6,210 nt of DNA, taken from contig JAFMIS010000155.1 of assembly GCA_017853915.1 (NCBI GenBank), forward strand, positions 1 to 6,210, in the 5' to 3' direction. How positions within the stretch are numbered: the first letter of the stretch is position 1; each line of letters begins with the position of its first letter. Source of the DNA: a bacterium (GTDB taxonomy: Bacteria; Bdellovibrionota_C; UBA2361; OMII01). The notes beneath the pieces were generated by a model that had not been told where the DNA came from, did not search any database, and saw only the letters and a list, made by a program, of their open reading frames with translations. Shown here piece by piece: positions 6,030 to 6,210 of the stretch. Both the position numbers and the translations under genes were made by a program.

Positions 6030-6210
6030 GCGCCTCGATCGTGAGCTTGTACTTTTCAGTAATAAGTCTCCGCTTCATCTTCATGGTAGGAGTGAGAAGC
6101 CCATTGTCGACCGTGAAGTCCTCGGCGAGGATGCTAAAGTTCTTAATGCTCTCATAGCTCGCGAGCTCTTTGTTAATGTCGGCTACAAGAGTGTCGACCA
6201 TGCGCCGTGT
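6019..6210 (-). CDS. Long-chain fatty acid-CoA ligase (AMP-forming), C-terminal part
   Basis: Only the last 63 residues are in the window; the frame is open at the right edge, so the Met at 6201 is internal, not a start. The segment NKELASYESIKNFSILAED (from about 6174 down) followed by LLTPTMKMKRR and a terminal KYKLTIEALY matches the small C-terminal domain of long-chain acyl-CoA synthetases of the FadD15/ACSL type, which activate fatty acids with ATP and CoA for beta-oxidation or lipid synthesis. In the adenylate-forming superfamily this region holds the A10 motif; the first Lys of PTMKMKR is the probable catalytic lysine (inference from alignment memory). The N-terminal AMP-binding domain, which would define substrate range, is not visible. 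It ends with TAG and converges on fpr. Confidence 0.85.
   Translation of the reverse strand, partial: TRRMVDTLVADINKELASYESIKNFSILAEDFTVDNGLLTPTMKMKRRLITEKYKLTIEALYT

Noticed and set aside
33..6041. CGATCG sites as copies of the cyanobacterial HIP1 repeat
   Set aside because: None of the eight is flanked to give GCGATCGC, and the genes do not point to a cyanobacterium.
1..6210. A defence system, prophage or mobile island
   Set aside because: No nuclease, helicase, toxin, transposase, integrase, CRISPR repeat or tRNA-derived att site is visible. All recognised genes are housekeeping or signalling genes.

Overview
This window looks like an ordinary bacterial chromosome segment of moderate GC content. 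It is densely coded and has no transposase, integrase, tRNA, rRNA or CRISPR array. It holds four complete genes and one partial gene. The mix (a plant-type NADPH:ferredoxin/flavodoxin reductase ending in a terminal Trp, an AMP-forming long-chain acyl-CoA ligase, a TrmL tRNA methylase and a soluble hybrid histidine kinase) fits a Gram-negative, proteobacterial-like or deltaproteobacterial-like organism. Nothing here fixes the lineage, so that placement is a weak inference.

Layout, left to right: (1) positions 1-163 are non-coding as far as I can see and carry a nested inverted repeat at the window edge. (2) A 926-aa cytoplasmic hybrid histidine kinase (GAF-PAS-PAS-HisKA-HATPase-REC-HPt) lies on the minus strand. 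(3) Upstream of it, on the same strand, is a 456-aa helical-repeat (TPR-like) protein of unknown function. (4) Next on the same strand is trmL, a tRNA wobble-position 2'-O-methyltransferase. (5) A 118-bp divergent promoter region separates trmL from fpr. (6) fpr, a ferredoxin/flavodoxin-NADP+ reductase, is on the plus strand. (7) A 142-bp convergent gap holds a small hairpin. (8) The C-terminal 63 residues of a long-chain acyl-CoA synthetase on the minus strand run off the right edge.

The minus-strand genes read trmL, then the TPR protein, then the kinase. The TPR gene has a possible promoter of its own. The kinase has a strong Shine-Dalgarno sequence after a 121-bp gap, so these need not be one operon. 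The kinase carries a full internal phosphorelay (His445, Asp741, His867) but no output domain, and no separate response regulator is visible, so its final target lies elsewhere. The TPR protein next to it is the only unrecognised gene and a possible partner.

I found no convincing new system. The points most worth a second look are a possible leaderless fpr transcript, the TPR/kinase pairing, and a roughly two-fold excess of GATC, including eight copies of CGATCG, across the window.
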